Origin: Pseudomonadota bacterium
GTDB lineage: Bacteria; Pseudomonadota; Gammaproteobacteria; Steroidobacterales; Woeseiaceae
Reading direction: 5' to 3'
DNA: 33,463 nt
NCBI GenBank assembly: GCA_022564475.1
Contig: JADFLJ010000007.1
Coordinates: 1-33,463 of the forward strand
A program made the position numbers and the translations under genes. Under the pieces are notes generated by a model. It was not told where the DNA came from. It saw nothing but the letters and a program-made list of their open reading frames with translations, and did no database searches. This document shows, in pieces, positions 1 through 10,359 of the stretch (position 1 is the stretch's first letter; every line of letters begins with the position of its first letter).

Positions 1-81
1 ATTTTCAAGGGCGAGATTTTTGACAAGCCCGATGCCGTAGCGGCTGAGTCAGCCGACACCGCCACAGGAGGGCGTTCGTAA
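1..81 (+). CDS. rpsC: 30S ribosomal protein S3, C-terminal fragment (5' truncated by window)
   Basis: Frame 1 reads IFKGEIFDKPDAVAAESADTATGGRS*; immediately precedes rplP as in the S10 operon. Confidence 0.85.
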   Translation: MFKGEIFDKPDAVAAESADTATGGRS

Positions 82-107
82 GAACGCCAAGTGTTGGGAT
101 TTAGAGA

Positions 108-521
108 ATGTTACAGCCTAAACGTACAAAATTTCGCAAACAGCACAAAGGCCGCAATCGTGGTCTGGCGAATCGCGGCAACACGGTTGCTTTCGGCGAA
201 TTCGGCCTGAAAGCAATTGGTCGCGGTCGGATGACGGCGCGCCAGATTGAGGCAGCTCGTCGTGCGATGACGCGTCACATCAAGCGTGGTGGAAAGATCT
301 GGATTCGGGTATTCCCGGACAAGCCGATCACCAAGAAGCCACTTGAAGTGCGCCAGGGCAAGGGTAAGGGCAACGTCGAATATTGGGTTTGCCAGATCCA
401 GCCCGGTCGCATGCTTTATGAGATGGAAGGTGTGACTGAAGAGATTGCACGTGAGGCGTTTAGCCTGGCAGCGGCCAAATTACCGTTCCAGACACAGTTT
501 GTTACTCGGCAGGTGATGTGA
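108..521 (+). CDS. rplP: 50S ribosomal protein L16
   Basis: [25 protein letters not shown]... typical L16; operon order. Confidence 0.98.
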   Translation: MLQPKRTKFRKQHKGRNRGLANRGNTVAFGEFGLKAIGRGRMTARQIEAARRAMTRHIKRGGKIWIRVFPDKPITKKPLEVRQGKGKGNVEYWVCQIQPGRMLYEMEGVTEEIAREAFSLAAAKLPFQTQFVTRQVM

Positions 522-727
522 TGGAAGCTCAGGAATTACGTTCAAAGAGCGTTGCAGAGCTCAATGAAGAACTTCTTGCGCTGCGGCGCGAGCAGTTCAA
601 CCTGCGCAGGCAGCAGGCGACTGACGAGCTGAAACAGCATACCGAACACAAGCGCGTACGCAGAAATATTGCACGCGTAAAAACGATACTGAGCGAAGTT
701 AGGCGTTCAGCGAGTGAAGAGAAATGA
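521..727 (+). CDS. rpmC: 50S ribosomal protein L29
   Basis: [34 protein letters not shown] overlaps the rplP stop (GTGATG). Confidence 0.97.
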   Translation: MEAQELRSKSVAELNEELLALRREQFNLRRQQATDELKQHTEHKRVRRNIARVKTILSEVRRSASEEK

Positions 728-990
728 GTGAAGAAAAGAAAGCACGACGCACGATCGTTGGTCGCGTTGTCAGCGACAAGATGGACAAGTCTGTCTCTGT
801 TGCGATTGAACGCACGATCAAGCACCCGGTTTACGGCAAATACATCCGTCGTACATCAAAGGTGATGGCACACGATGCAGCCAACGAGTGCAGAGAGGGC
901 GATCGCGTAGCGATTGCCGAGTGTAAGCCGATTTCGAAGAACAAGTCGTGGACTGTTGTCAGCGTTGTAGAACGCGCGGCAGACCGCTAA
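724..990 (+). CDS. rpsQ: 30S ribosomal protein S17
   Basis: [39 protein letters not shown]. Confidence 0.98.
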   Translation: MSEEKKARRTIVGRVVSDKMDKSVSVAIERTIKHPVYGKYIRRTSKVMAHDAANECREGDRVAIAECKPISKNKSWTVVSVVERAADR

Positions 991-1008
991 TACTTTAGGA
1001 ATGCAGTC

Positions 1009-1377
1009 ATGATTCAGATGCAGACAGTTTTGGATGCTGCCGATAACTCCGGTGCTCGACGTGTTCAATGCATCAAGGTGCTAGGTGGTTCCAAGCGTCG
1101 TTACGCCAACGTCGGTGACATTATCAAGGTCAGCGTCAAGGATGCGATTCCGCGCGGCAAGGTCAAGAAGGGTGAAATCTATAACGCTGTCGTTGTTCGT
1201 ACGCGTAAGGGCGTTCGGCGCAAGGACGGTTCGCTGATCCGTTTCGACAGTAATGCAGCGGTTTTGCTGAATGCGCGCCTTGAGCCCATTGGTACTCGTA
1301 TCTTTGGCCCGGTCACTCGCGAACTGCGTACGAACCGCTTTATGAAGATTATTTCACTTGCACCTGAGGTGCTGTAG
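1009..1377 (+). CDS. rplN: 50S ribosomal protein L14
   Basis: [33 protein letters not shown]; stop TAG falls inside the first REP-like unit. Confidence 0.98.
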   Translation: MIQMQTVLDAADNSGARRVQCIKVLGGSKRRYANVGDIIKVSVKDAIPRGKVKKGEIYNAVVVRTRKGVRRKDGSLIRFDSNAAVLLNARLEPIGTRIFGPVTRELRTNRFMKIISLAPEVL

Positions 1378-1488
1378 CAGCGGCTTTGGCCGTAACCAGA
1401 CAACGTAGGAGCGGCTTTAGCCGTAACCAGACAACGTAGGAGCGGCTTTAGCCGTAACCAGACAACGTAGGAGCGGCTTTAGCCGCGA
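1374..1488 (+). repeat. Tandem array of GTAG-headed REP-like units: three 31-bp units GTAGgAGCGGCTTTAGCCGTAACCAGACAAC plus a terminal partial unit
   Basis: Read directly: units at 1374-1404, 1405-1435, 1436-1466 and partial 1467-1488 (GTAGGAGCGGCTTTAGCCGCGA); each has a short cggc-ttta-gccg stem-loop. Confidence 0.92.
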
Positions 1489-1493
1489 GACAT

Positions 1494-1808
1494 ATGAACA
1501 AGATTAGAAAAGGCGATGAAATCATCGTACGGACCGGAAAGGACAAAGGCCGTCGCGGCACTGTTCTGCAAGTGTTCAAAGATGGGCGCGTATTGGTGGA
1601 AGGCATCAACATCGCCAAGAAGCACGTCAAGCCGAATCCGAACGTTGGTGAGCCCGGCGGTATCAAGGATCAGGCTATGCCGCTCGATATCTCGAATGTT
1701 CTCGTGTTTAACGCGAAGACAAAACAAGGTGAGCGGGTTGGGTTTCGTGTTGAAGAAGGCGGCAGCAAGGTTCGTGTTTTTCGAAACGGCGACGTCGTAG
1801 ACATATAA
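1494..1808 (+). CDS. rplX: 50S ribosomal protein L24
   Basis: [28 protein letters not shown]. Confidence 0.98.
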   Translation: MNKIRKGDEIIVRTGKDKGRRGTVLQVFKDGRVLVEGINIAKKHVKPNPNVGEPGGIKDQAMPLDISNVLVFNAKTKQGERVGFRVEEGGSKVRVFRNGDVVDI

Positions 1809-1875
1809 AATAAGGCACTGATCGGTAATACACGCGCCGCTGCGCGCGCGTGACTACCAGATAAAGAGACAGAAT

Positions 1876-2415
1876 ATGGCACGTTTACAGGAAAAATTTA
1901 AGACGGTACTTGCGGGTGAGATCCAGAAGAAGCTGGGCCTCAAGAATCCCATGGAAGTGCCGAGAATCACGAAGATCACGCTGAACATGGGCGTAGGCGA
2001 GGCTGTGGCAGACAAGAAAGTCATGGAGCACGCTCGCGCTGACATGAAGAAGATCTCCGGACAGAATCCGGTGACGCGAGTTGCACGCAAGTCGGTCGCC
2101 GGTTTCAAGATTCGTGAGGACTATCCGATCGGCTGCAAGGTTACGTTGCGTCGCGAACGCATGTACGAGTTTCTCGATCGTCTCGTCAGCATCGCGATTC
2201 CACGTATTCGTGATTTTCGAGGTTTGAATCCGAAGTCGTTTGATCGCCAGGGCAATTACAGCATGGGTGTTACCGAGCAAATTATTTTCCCCGAAATCAA
2301 TTACGACGAAATTGACACCCTGCGTGGCATGGATATCACCATTACCACGACGGCAAAAAATGCAGAGGAAGGACGAGTGCTTCTCGAAGCATTCAACTTC
2401 CCGTTTAGGAAATAG
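1876..2415 (+). CDS. rplE: 50S ribosomal protein L5
   Basis: [43 protein letters not shown]. Confidence 0.98.
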   Translation: MARLQEKFKTVLAGEIQKKLGLKNPMEVPRITKITLNMGVGEAVADKKVMEHARADMKKISGQNPVTRVARKSVAGFKIREDYPIGCKVTLRRERMYEFLDRLVSIAIPRIRDFRGLNPKSFDRQGNYSMGVTEQIIFPEINYDEIDTLRGMDITITTTAKNAEEGRVLLEAFNFPFRK

Positions 2416-2423
2416 GAACCAGT

Positions 2424-2729
2424 ATGGCCAAGACATCGATGATCATGCGCGAGTTGAAGCGCGAGAAGCTCGTAGCCAGGTATGCGAAGAAGCGTACTGA
2501 GCTCAAAGCAATCATTCGCAACATCAATAGCAGTGACGAAGAGCGTTCGGCAGCTCAACTCAAGCTGAACTCGTTGCCGCGTGATTCGAGCCCGTCGCGT
2601 CAGCGCACTCGCTGTGCGATCACTGGGCGCCCGCGTGGCGTGTACAGCAAATTTGGCCTTGGCCGGAACAAGCTGCGCGAGGCCGCCATGAATGGCGAGA
2701 TTCCTGGCCTGACCAAAGCCAGCTGGTAA
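2424..2729 (+). CDS. rpsN: 30S ribosomal protein S14 (zinc-independent long form)
   Basis: [24 protein letters not shown]...[23 protein letters not shown]. Confidence 0.98.
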   Translation: MAKTSMIMRELKREKLVARYAKKRTELKAIIRNINSSDEERSAAQLKLNSLPRDSSPSRQRTRCAITGRPRGVYSKFGLGRNKLREAAMNGEIPGLTKASW

Positions 2730-2742
2730 GGCGGAGACAGAC

Positions 2743-3138
2743 ATGACGATGAGTGACCCAATTTCAGACATGCTAACGCGCATTCGTAACGGCCAGAAAG
2801 CTCGCAAGGTGAGCGTTTCAATGCCGGCTTCGAATGCCAAAGAAGCAGTCGCAAAAGTATTGAAAGAAGAAGGCTATATCACGGATTACTCGAGCGGTGG
2901 CGAGGGTGCTGAAAAGTTCCTGAGCGTTGAGCTCAAGTATTTCGAGGGTGTACCGGTAATTGAGAGCATCAAGCGCACGAGCCGCCCGGGCTTGCGGGTT
3001 TACCGCGGCAAGGACGGCCTGCCCAAAGTGCTGGGTGGGCTTGGTATTTCGATCGTTAGCACGTCCGCGGGCGTGATGAGCGATCGGCAGGCCAAGGAAA
3101 AAGGAATTGGCGGCGAGGTGATCTGCGTCGTTTCCTGA
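2743..3138 (+). CDS. rpsH: 30S ribosomal protein S8
   Basis: [22 protein letters not shown]...[33 protein letters not shown]. Confidence 0.98.
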   Translation: MTMSDPISDMLTRIRNGQKARKVSVSMPASNAKEAVAKVLKEEGYITDYSSGGEGAEKFLSVELKYFEGVPVIESIKRTSRPGLRVYRGKDGLPKVLGGLGISIVSTSAGVMSDRQAKEKGIGGEVICVVS

Positions 3139-3169
3139 CGCGTGATCCTTTCCAACAAGAGACAAGACT

Positions 3170-3703
3170 ATGTCAAGAATTTCTAAAGAACCGATTGAGC
3201 TGCCGAAGGGTGTTGAGTTCAAGCAGGAAGGCAATGTCGTCACATTAAAAGGCGACAAAGGCTCTCTCTCACTTGAGATCAACAACGAAACAGAACTGAC
3301 GTTCGAAGACAACATACTGCGGATCGCGCCGCGTTCAGGTTCACGCTTTTCGGGAGCGGTTTCCGGCACGATGCGTGCACTGCTGGCGAACATGGCAAAA
3401 GGCGTGTCGGATGGATTTGAGCGCAAGTTGCAATTGGTTGGTGTTGGTTACAGGGCGCAGGTACAGGGTAAGACACTGAACTTGACGCTTGGCTTCTCGC
3501 ACCCGGTCACGCACACGGTTCCGGATGATGTCACGGTTGAAACACCGAGTCAGACCGAAATTATTATTAAGGGCGTGGACAAGCAGAAGGTCGGTCAGGT
3601 TGCTGCCGAGATTCGTAGTTTCCGTCCGCCGGAGCCGTACAAGGGCAAAGGAATTCGTTATTCCGATGAGCACGTTGTCATGAAGGAAGCGAAGAAGAAG
3701 TAA
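3170..3703 (+). CDS. rplF: 50S ribosomal protein L6
   Basis: MSRISKEPIELPKGVEF...PEPYKGKGIRYSDEHVVMKEAKKK. Confidence 0.98.
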   Translation: MSRISKEPIELPKGVEFKQEGNVVTLKGDKGSLSLEINNETELTFEDNILRIAPRSGSRFSGAVSGTMRALLANMAKGVSDGFERKLQLVGVGYRAQVQGKTLNLTLGFSHPVTHTVPDDVTVETPSQTEIIIKGVDKQKVGQVAAEIRSFRPPEPYKGKGIRYSDEHVVMKEAKKK

Positions 3704-3732
3704 GTCTGTGACAGGCACTTAGGCTAATCATT

Positions 3733-4092
3733 ATGAAATTGAGTAAAAAAGAAAATCGTCTGCGCCGTGCGCGCAAAGTTCGCGCGAAGATTCGTGAACT
3801 CGAGGTGCATCGCTTGAGCATTCACCGTACGCCGCGCCACATATACGCACAGGTTATCGGCGTTGATGGCGGCACAGTTTTGGCATCGGCATCGACGCTC
3901 GAGACAGAAGTTCGCAAGGGCCTGAAATACGGTGGCAACGTCGAAGCTGCAGCTATCGTCGGTGCGCGCATTGCCGAGAAGGCAAAGGCAGCAGGCATCG
4001 ACACGGTTGCTTTCGATCGTTCGGGTTTTCGCTATCACGGTCGGGTTAAGGCTCTTGCCGACGCTGCTCGTGAAGCGGGATTGAAGTTTTAA
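3733..4092 (+). CDS. rplR: 50S ribosomal protein L18
   Basis: [33 protein letters not shown]...[26 protein letters not shown]. Confidence 0.98.
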   Translation: MKLSKKENRLRRARKVRAKIRELEVHRLSIHRTPRHIYAQVIGVDGGTVLASASTLETEVRKGLKYGGNVEAAAIVGARIAEKAKAAGIDTVAFDRSGFRYHGRVKALADAAREAGLKF

Positions 4093-4134
4093 CAGAGGAT
4101 TGCTGGTAGCGCACGACGTTGCCCGGACCAAACT

Positions 4135-4638
4135 ATGGCAAGAAACGAACAAAATTCAAACGATGATCTGATTGAAAAATTGGTCACCGTTAATCGCGTC
4201 GCCAAGGTAGTCAAAGGCGGCCGCCAATTCGGCTTCACGGCCCTGACGGTTGTTGGAGATGGCCAGGGACAGGTTGGTTTCGGATATGGCAAGGCACGTG
4301 AGGTGCCGATCGCGATTCAGAAGTCGATGCAAAATGCTCGCAAGAACATGATCAGCATTCATCTGAATAACGACACGCTGCAATATGCGAAGAAGGGTCG
4401 TCACGGCGCGACGCTTGTTTACATGCAACCGGCATCAGATGGTACTGGGGTAATTGCCGGTGGTGCGATGCGCGCTGTATTTGAGTGTGCGGGCGTACGT
4501 AACGTACTTGCCAAGAGCTACGGCTCACGCAACCCGATTAATGTTGTACGCGCGACGATCAAGGCGTTGTCGGAGATTCACTCTCCGCAGGCGATCGCCG
4601 CAAAGCGCGGCAAGAAGGTCAAGGAGATCGTGGCTTAA
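4135..4638 (+). CDS. rpsE: 30S ribosomal protein S5
   Basis: [47 protein letters not shown]. Confidence 0.98.
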   Translation: MARNEQNSNDDLIEKLVTVNRVAKVVKGGRQFGFTALTVVGDGQGQVGFGYGKAREVPIAIQKSMQNARKNMISIHLNNDTLQYAKKGRHGATLVYMQPASDGTGVIAGGAMRAVFECAGVRNVLAKSYGSRNPINVVRATIKALSEIHSPQAIAAKRGKKVKEIVA

Positions 4639-4676
4639 AGCTGCGGTCTATTAACAAGAGATATAGAGACAGGATC

Positions 4677-4865
4677 ATGGCGAATCCCAAACAATTGAAA
4701 GTCACGCTGGTCAAGAGCAAACACGGGCGGCTGAAAAGCCACAAGGCGTGCATTGCCGGCCTCGGTCTGCGCAAAATTCGCCAGACCGTATCGGTTCAGG
4801 ACACACCTGAGAACCGCGGCATGATTAATCGTATTTCGTACCTGCTCTCGGTGGAGGAAGCCTGA
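4677..4865 (+). CDS. rpmD: 50S ribosomal protein L30
   Basis: [53 protein letters not shown]. Confidence 0.97.
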   Translation: MANPKQLKVTLVKSKHGRLKSHKACIAGLGLRKIRQTVSVQDTPENRGMINRISYLLSVEEA

Positions 4866-4866
4866 C

Positions 4867-5301
4867 ATGCGACTTAATGAATTATCACCCGCCAAGGGTG
4901 CGAAGAAAGTCGGTAAGCGAGTGGGTCGCGGTCATTCCGCCGGCCAGGGAAAGACCAGTGGTCGTGGCCAGAAGGGTCAGAAGTCTCGCTCCGGCGGCTA
5001 CCACAAGGTTGGTTTTGAAGGCGGCCAGATGCCGTTGCAACGTCGTTTGCCGAAGGTGGGCTTTAACTCCCGCGTGTGCAAGACGCGCGCGGAATTGCGC
5101 CTGCATGAGCTGGCGATTCCCACCGCAGATGTCATCGACATTGAAGTATTGAAGAAATTGCGCCTCGTACCGGCGCAGACCAGCAAGGTTAAGGTGATCT
5201 TGTCGGGCGAGATTACCAAAGCAGTGAAGCTCATGGGCATCACAGTTACCAAGGGTGCACGCGCAGCGATTGAAAAAGCTGGCGGCAGCATCGAAGAATA
5301 G
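4867..5301 (+). CDS. rplO: 50S ribosomal protein L15
   Basis: [63 protein letters not shown]. Confidence 0.98.
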   Translation: MRLNELSPAKGAKKVGKRVGRGHSAGQGKTSGRGQKGQKSRSGGYHKVGFEGGQMPLQRRLPKVGFNSRVCKTRAELRLHELAIPTADVIDIEVLKKLRLVPAQTSKVKVILSGEITKAVKLMGITVTKGARAAIEKAGGSIEE

Positions 5302-5309
5302 AAGACGGT

Positions 5310-5355
5310 AGGAGCGGCTTTGCCCGAAAGGGCCGCAGTGTGAGCCGCGACTGTC
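5310..5355 (+). repeat. Variant GTAG-headed REP-like palindrome between rplO and secY
   Basis: gtaggagcggctttgcccgaaagggccgcagtgtgagccgcgactg: same GTAGGAGCGGCTTT head as the 1374-1488 units. Confidence 0.75.
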
Positions 5356-5395
5356 GAAAACGCGACTATCGAATACAGGAATTTTAGGAACAAAC

Positions 5396-6757
5396 GTGGC
5401 AAAAACGCCCTTACAAAACCCAGCTGATAAGGCAAACGCGAAAGGCAAACTGGCCGAGCTCAAGTCTCGGATCCTGTTTCTTGTGGGCGCGTTGGTCGTA
5501 TTCCGTGTTGGAACCTTTATTCCGGTACCCGGGGTGGATCCGGCTGCGTTGGCAGAATTTTTTAGCCAACAAAGTGGCAACCTGCTCGGATTGTTCAACC
5601 TGTTCTCTGGCGGTGCGCTGGCACGCTTTGGTTTGTTTGCGCTCGGCATCATGCCGTACATCTCGTCGTCAATTATCATGCAGATGGCGAGTCATATCGT
5701 TCCGCAGCTGCAGCAGCTTCGTAAGGAAGGCGAATCGGGTCGGCGTCAGATCGTCAAGTACACGCGTTTTGGAACCGTTGTGCTTGCGAGCTTCCAGTCC
5801 ATTGCCGCTGCATCCTGGTTGCAGGGTCAGGCGAATCTGGTTGTGAACCCGGGGACGGGCTTCCTGATTACAGCGTGTATAACGCTCGTAACAGGCACGA
5901 TGTTCCTGATGTGGCTGGGTGAGCAGATCACCGAGCGCGGCATCGGCAATGGCATTTCGATGATTATTCTGGCCGGAATTGTTGCAGGCATGCCTGCGGC
6001 GATCGCCGGTACGGCACTTCTCGTTCAAAATGGCGAAATGTCACCGGCCACGGCCATCATGATGTTGGTTGGTGCGTCGGCTGCGATCATATTCGTGGTC
6101 TACATGGAGCGAGCGCAACGCCGCATCACTGTAAATTACGCACGGCGCCAGCAGGGGCGAAAGTCGTTTGCGGCACAAAGCACGCACTTGCCGTTCAAGG
6201 TCAATATGGCCGGTGTTATTCCACCGATCTTCGCGTCCAGTATTCTTATGTTTCCGGCGACCATCGCACAGTTTTTCGGGCAAGCGGCCGACCCGAATGC
6301 ATTCCAGCGCTTCCTGCAAACCATGGGTGCAAACCTGGGTCCGGGACAGCCGATTTACGTGCTGTTATATGCCGCCCTGATTATTTTCTTCTGCTTCTTC
6401 TACACGGCACTGATGTACAACTCGAAAGACACCGCCGATAACCTGAAGAAAGCAGGAGCGTTCCTGCCGGGTATCCGACCGGGGGCGCACACAGCCGAAT
6501 ATATTGACAAGGTACTGACACGACTGACGTTCTGGGGTGCGATGTACATCGCCGGCGTTTGTTTGTTACCTGAATTGGTACGCATGTTTTACCCAAGCAT
6601 GCCGTTCACATTTGGTGGTACGTCATTGTTGATTCTGGTCGTCGTTACGATGGATTTCATGTCGCAATTGCAAGCGCATGCCATGAGCCAGCAGTACGAC
6701 GGCATGATGCAAAAAGCCAACCTGCGCAATTACGGCAGGGGTGGCCAGACACGCTGA
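5396..6757 (+). CDS. secY: Protein translocase subunit SecY
   Basis: GTG start; [28 protein letters not shown]...[19 protein letters not shown]; multi-TM. Confidence 0.98.
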   Translation: MAKTPLQNPADKANAKGKLAELKSRILFLVGALVVFRVGTFIPVPGVDPAALAEFFSQQSGNLLGLFNLFSGGALARFGLFALGIMPYISSSIIMQMASHIVPQLQQLRKEGESGRRQIVKYTRFGTVVLASFQSIAAASWLQGQANLVVNPGTGFLITACITLVTGTMFLMWLGEQITERGIGNGISMIILAGIVAGMPAAIAGTALLVQNGEMSPATAIMMLVGASAAIIFVVYMERAQRRITVNYARRQQGRKSFAAQSTHLPFKVNMAGVIPPIFASSILMFPATIAQFFGQAADPNAFQRFLQTMGANLGPGQPIYVLLYAALIIFFCFFYTALMYNSKDTADNLKKAGAFLPGIRPGAHTAEYIDKVLTRLTFWGAMYIAGVCLLPELVRMFYPSMPFTFGGTSLLILVVVTMDFMSQLQAHAMSQQYDGMMQKANLRNYGRGGQTR

Positions 6758-6784
6758 TTTTTCAGCGTAGATTGGAGAACGCTC

Positions 6785-6898
6785 ATGAAAGTAAGAGCAT
6801 CAGTTAAGAAAATGTGCAGAAATTGCAAAATCATTCGTCGCAAAGGTGTTGTACGGGTGATCTGTACCGACGCGCGGCACAAGCAGCGCCAAGGTTAA
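6785..6898 (+). CDS. rpmJ: 50S ribosomal protein L36 (37 aa, below ORF-track cutoff)
   Basis: [37 protein letters not shown]; zinc-ribbon CxxC...C...H form. Confidence 0.97.
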   Translation: MKVRASVKKMCRNCKIIRRKGVVRVICTDARHKQRQG

Positions 6899-6914
6899 AT
6901 AGAGGAATACTCGA

Positions 6915-7271
6915 GTGGCACGTATAGCAGGCATAAACATTCCGTTGACGAAGCACGTCGTGATTGCACTGACGTCGATTTACGGTATCGGAAGCACGCG
7001 GGCAAAGCAGATTTGCTCGGCAGCGGGCGTTGCACCGGATACGCAGGTAAAAGACCTGGCGGAGCCGGAAGTAGCGAACCTCCGGACGGCTGTCGCCAAC
7101 TTCACAGTTGAAGGCGATTTGCGTCGCGAGGTGTCAATGAACATCAAGCGTTTGATGGATCTCGGTAGTTACCGGGGAATTCGTCATCGTCGCGGTTTGC
7201 CGCTTCGTGGCCAACGTACGCGCACGAACGCCCGGACTCGTAAGGGTCCGCGTCGTCCGATTAAACGATAG
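6915..7271 (+). CDS. rpsM: 30S ribosomal protein S13
   Basis: [26 protein letters not shown]...[34 protein letters not shown]. Confidence 0.98.
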   Translation: MARIAGINIPLTKHVVIALTSIYGIGSTRAKQICSAAGVAPDTQVKDLAEPEVANLRTAVANFTVEGDLRREVSMNIKRLMDLGSYRGIRHRRGLPLRGQRTRTNARTRKGPRRPIKR

Positions 7272-7280
7272 GTAAATAGA

Positions 7281-7661
7281 ATGGCAGATGCTAAGAAAAA
7301 GAAGGTCAAAAAGCACGTTGTGGACGCGATTGCCCACATCCATGCTTCCTTCAACAACACGATCATTACGATCACTGACCGTCAGGGCAATACTTTGGTC
7401 TGGGCGACGGCCGGTGGTTGCGGTTTCCGAGGTTCGCGTAAATCGACGCCGTTTGCTGCACAGGTTGCATCAGACAAGGCTGGTCGTTTGGCGCTGGACT
7501 TTGGCGTCAAGAATCTGGACGTGCGCGTTCGTGGACCGGGCCCTGGCCGCGAGTCTGCAGTACGCGCCCTGAACGTTCTGGGTTTTCGTATTCAAAATAT
7601 TGAGGACGTAACACCTATTCCTCACAACGGCTGTCGCCCGCCGAAAAAACGACGGGTATAG
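7281..7661 (+). CDS. rpsK: 30S ribosomal protein S11
   Basis: [30 protein letters not shown]...[17 protein letters not shown]. Confidence 0.98.
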   Translation: MADAKKKKVKKHVVDAIAHIHASFNNTIITITDRQGNTLVWATAGGCGFRGSRKSTPFAAQVASDKAGRLALDFGVKNLDVRVRGPGPGRESAVRALNVLGFRIQNIEDVTPIPHNGCRPPKKRRV

Positions 7662-7672
7662 AGGCTTAAGAA

Positions 7673-8293
7673 ATGGCAAGATATTTAGGACCAAAGTGCA
7701 AACTGTCCCGCCGCGAAGGCACGGACCTGTTTCTGAAGAGTGGCATCCGTCCGCTGGAATCGAAGTGCAAACTCGATGTTCCGCCGGGTGGAGCACCACA
7801 ACGCCGGCCGCGTCTGTCGGAATACGGCTTGCAACTTCGTGAGAAGCAGAAACTCCGTCGCATGTACGGTGTACTCGAACGTCAATTCCGCAACTACTAC
7901 AAACGTGCTGCGCAATTGAAGGGATCGACGGGTGAAAACCTGCTACGCCTGCTCGAGGGTCGTCTGGACAATGTTGTTTATCGGATGGGCTTTGCGTCAA
8001 CACGCGCCGAGGCACGTCAGCTCGTAAGTCACAAGAGCATCGAGGTGAATGGAAAGGTCGTCAATATTCCATCCGCGCAGATGAAGGCGGGCGATGCAGT
8101 TGGTATTCGCGAAAAAGCGAAGAAACAACTTCGCATCCAGAGCGCAATTGAAATTTCCGGTCAAGTCGGACTGCCTGAGTGGGTAGACGTTGACCCGAAG
8201 AAGATGGCAGGTACGTTGAAATCGTTGCCGGAGAGGGAAGACATACTTCCGGATATCAACGAAAACCTTGTAGTCGAGCTTTACTCCAAGTAA
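7673..8293 (+). CDS. rpsD: 30S ribosomal protein S4
   Basis: [24 protein letters not shown]...VELYSK. Confidence 0.98.
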   Translation: MARYLGPKCKLSRREGTDLFLKSGIRPLESKCKLDVPPGGAPQRRPRLSEYGLQLREKQKLRRMYGVLERQFRNYYKRAAQLKGSTGENLLRLLEGRLDNVVYRMGFASTRAEARQLVSHKSIEVNGKVVNIPSAQMKAGDAVGIREKAKKQLRIQSAIEISGQVGLPEWVDVDPKKMAGTLKSLPEREDILPDINENLVVELYSK

Positions 8294-8311
8294 CCAGGAG
8301 GGGTATTCCCC

Positions 8312-9316
8312 ATGCAGGATTCTGTATATGATTTTTTGAAGCCGCGCGTTGTCAAAGTGACGCCGGTAAATGATCTGCAAGCAAAGGTCACCATCGAGCC
8401 GTTTGAACGCGGTTTTGGACATACGCTGGGCAACGCTCTGCGACGCATTTTGCTGTCGTCGATGCCGGGCGCGTCAATCACAGAAGTCGAGATTGAAGGC
8501 GTACTTCATGAGTACACCAGCATCGAAGGTGTGCAGGAAGACGTAGTCGACATTCTGCTGAACCTGAAGCAGGTTGCTGTGCGAATGAATACGCGTGACA
8601 CAGCCGAGCTACGCATTTCGAAGAGGGGCCCGGGCGCGGTCACGGCTGGAGACATCCAGTTGGATCACGACGTCGAGATCATGAATCCCGATCTCGTAAT
8701 CGCTCACCTGACAAGCAACGCCAAGCTGAATATGATTATCAAGGTCGAACGTGGTCGCGGCTACCGTCCGGCGACACAGCGTCCGACATTCGAAGATGAG
8801 ACTGGCCCGATTGGCCGTCTGCAACTCGATGCATCGTTCAGTCCGGTCAACCGCGTTACTTACAATGTTGAGTCTGCCCGCGTAGAACAGCGTACCGATT
8901 TGGACAAATTGCTGATTGAGATCGAGACCAATGGAACGATTGATCCGGAAGAGGCTATTCGCCGCGCCGGCAGCATCCTGAAAGACCAGCTTTCTGTCTT
9001 CGTTGACCTGCGGGGTCAGGAAGAGGGTATTGGTGCACAGGCTGAGAATCAAGTCGATCCGATATTGTTGCGTCCGGTCGACGAACTGGAATTGACAGTG
9101 CGCTCTGCGAATTGCCTCAAGGCCGAGAACATCATGTACATCGGTGATCTTGTGCAGCGCACGGAAGTCGAGCTGTTGCGCACGCCGAATCTAGGCAAGA
9201 AGTCGCTTACCGAGATCAAAGAAGTCCTCGAAGGACACGGTCTCGGGCTGGGCATGCGTCTCGAAAACTGGCCGCCGGCAAGCCTGCGGCCCGAACACGA
9301 GATCGCTGCACTTTAA
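8312..9316 (+). CDS. rpoA: DNA-directed RNA polymerase subunit alpha
   Basis: [46 protein letters not shown]...C-terminal [41 protein letters not shown]. Confidence 0.99.
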   Translation: MQDSVYDFLKPRVVKVTPVNDLQAKVTIEPFERGFGHTLGNALRRILLSSMPGASITEVEIEGVLHEYTSIEGVQEDVVDILLNLKQVAVRMNTRDTAELRISKRGPGAVTAGDIQLDHDVEIMNPDLVIAHLTSNAKLNMIIKVERGRGYRPATQRPTFEDETGPIGRLQLDASFSPVNRVTYNVESARVEQRTDLDKLLIEIETNGTIDPEEAIRRAGSILKDQLSVFVDLRGQEEGIGAQAENQVDPILLRPVDELELTVRSANCLKAENIMYIGDLVQRTEVELLRTPNLGKKSLTEIKEVLEGHGLGLGMRLENWPPASLRPEHEIAAL

Positions 9317-9344
9317 AACGAATAGAAACGAGTAGGACAGGAAA

Positions 9345-9728
9345 ATGCGTCACAGAAAAGCCGGTCGTCGACTGGGTCGAACTAGCTCACACCGCAAGGC
9401 GATGTTTCGCAACATGGCTACGTCGATGTTGTTGCACGAAACGATCCGTACGACAGTGGCCAAGGCGAAAGAGCTTCGCCGTGTAGTCGAGCCGCTTATT
9501 ACGCTTGCGAAGGTGGACAGCGTTGCAAATCGCCGTCTGGCCTTCAGTCGTCTGCGCGACAAGGAAGTGGTTGGCAAATTGTTCAAGAAACTTGGTCCTC
9601 GGTTCAAGGAGCGTCCGGGTGGCTACCTGCGCATCCTGAAAACGGCTCCGCGTCCCGGTGATAACGCGCCAATGGCGATCGTTATGCTGACCGACCGTGC
9701 ACCGGTCGAGGCAGCAACCGAAGAATGA
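9345..9728 (+). CDS. rplQ: 50S ribosomal protein L17
   Basis: [56 protein letters not shown]. Confidence 0.98.
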   Translation: MRHRKAGRRLGRTSSHRKAMFRNMATSMLLHETIRTTVAKAKELRRVVEPLITLAKVDSVANRRLAFSRLRDKEVVGKLFKKLGPRFKERPGGYLRILKTAPRPGDNAPMAIVMLTDRAPVEAATEE

Positions 9729-9729
9729 T

Positions 9730-9791
9730 TCGAGCGGCTGCAGCCGCGAACAAAGGCTAGGAGCGGCTGTAGGAGCGGCTTTAGCCGCGAC
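9730..9791 (+). repeat. Cluster of REP-like units (cgagcggctgcagccgcga; taggagcggctg; gtaggagcggctttagccgcga) abutting the 3' end of the RAYT gene
   Basis: Same GTAGGAGCGGCTTTAGCCGCGA sequence as at 1467-1488. Confidence 0.88.
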
Positions 9792-10276
9792 TATTTATCG
9801 CCCTTCGGCAAGAATCGTCGATGCCAAATGCTATCCCAGTAGCTGTAGTGGTCCGCATCACTAACGATTCCAGCGCGTACCGGGTTATGAATAAGGTAAT
9901 TCCCGACACGCTCAATGTCTTCCTCGGCGCGCAACGCATGGTCGTGAAAGCCGGACTGCCAAATTCGACCGCATACATCGGTCGAGCGGGCAATAAGATA
10001 AGCAGTTCGCCCCTTGGTTCTGCCAACGATGTCGCTCAATGTCGTTTCCCCCGTTAGCTGCAGGAGCCAATGTATGTGGTCAGGCATTACGACGAATGCC
10101 AGGCTCTGGAAGTCTCCCTGCGAACCTTGTTGCCATAACTCACGCATCATCAATTTAGCCGCTGCGGTATTTCTGAACACGAATTTTTGCTCGTAGCAGC
10201 AGGCGGTTACAAAATAGGCTTGACCACGCATTGAATAACGTCCTTTGCGAAGCGCGTGTCCTTTTTCTTGAGCCAT
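9791..10276 (-). CDS. REP-associated tyrosine transposase (RAYT, Y1_Tnp / IS200-like fold)
   Basis: RKGRYSMRGQAYFVTACCYEQ...FVVMPDHIHWLLQLTGETTLSDIVGRTKGRTAYLIAR...IWQSGFHDHALRAEEDIERVGNYLIHNPVRAGIVSDADHYSYWDSIW: HuH-type HIH motif and NPVRAGLV tail. Confidence 0.93.
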   Translation of the reverse strand: MAQEKGHALRKGRYSMRGQAYFVTACCYEQKFVFRNTAAAKLMMRELWQQGSQGDFQSLAFVVMPDHIHWLLQLTGETTLSDIVGRTKGRTAYLIARSTDVCGRIWQSGFHDHALRAEEDIERVGNYLIHNPVRAGIVSDADHYSYWDSIWHRRFLPKGDK

Positions 10277-10359
10277 CTGACATTTTGCGCTGCTGGAATT
10301 GGCAACGCCTTAGCGCAAATTCGGCCTGTTTAGTGAGATTTGCGATGGCGCTTGCGTAC

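Noticed and set aside
529-825. Antisense ORFs throughout the ribosomal operon (e.g. 529-825, 1885-2436, 2301-2840, 4885-5679)
   Set aside because: They overlap unambiguous essential genes and have no recognisable domains; expected spurious ORFs in coding DNA
1374-1488. Tandem 31-bp repeats considered as a CRISPR array
   Set aside because: Repeats are directly abutting with no variable spacers, no cas genes nearby, and match dispersed GTAG REPs
9821-10057. Plus-strand ORFs over the RAYT gene (9821-10057, 10014-10196)
   Set aside because: Antisense to a clearly recognisable RAYT
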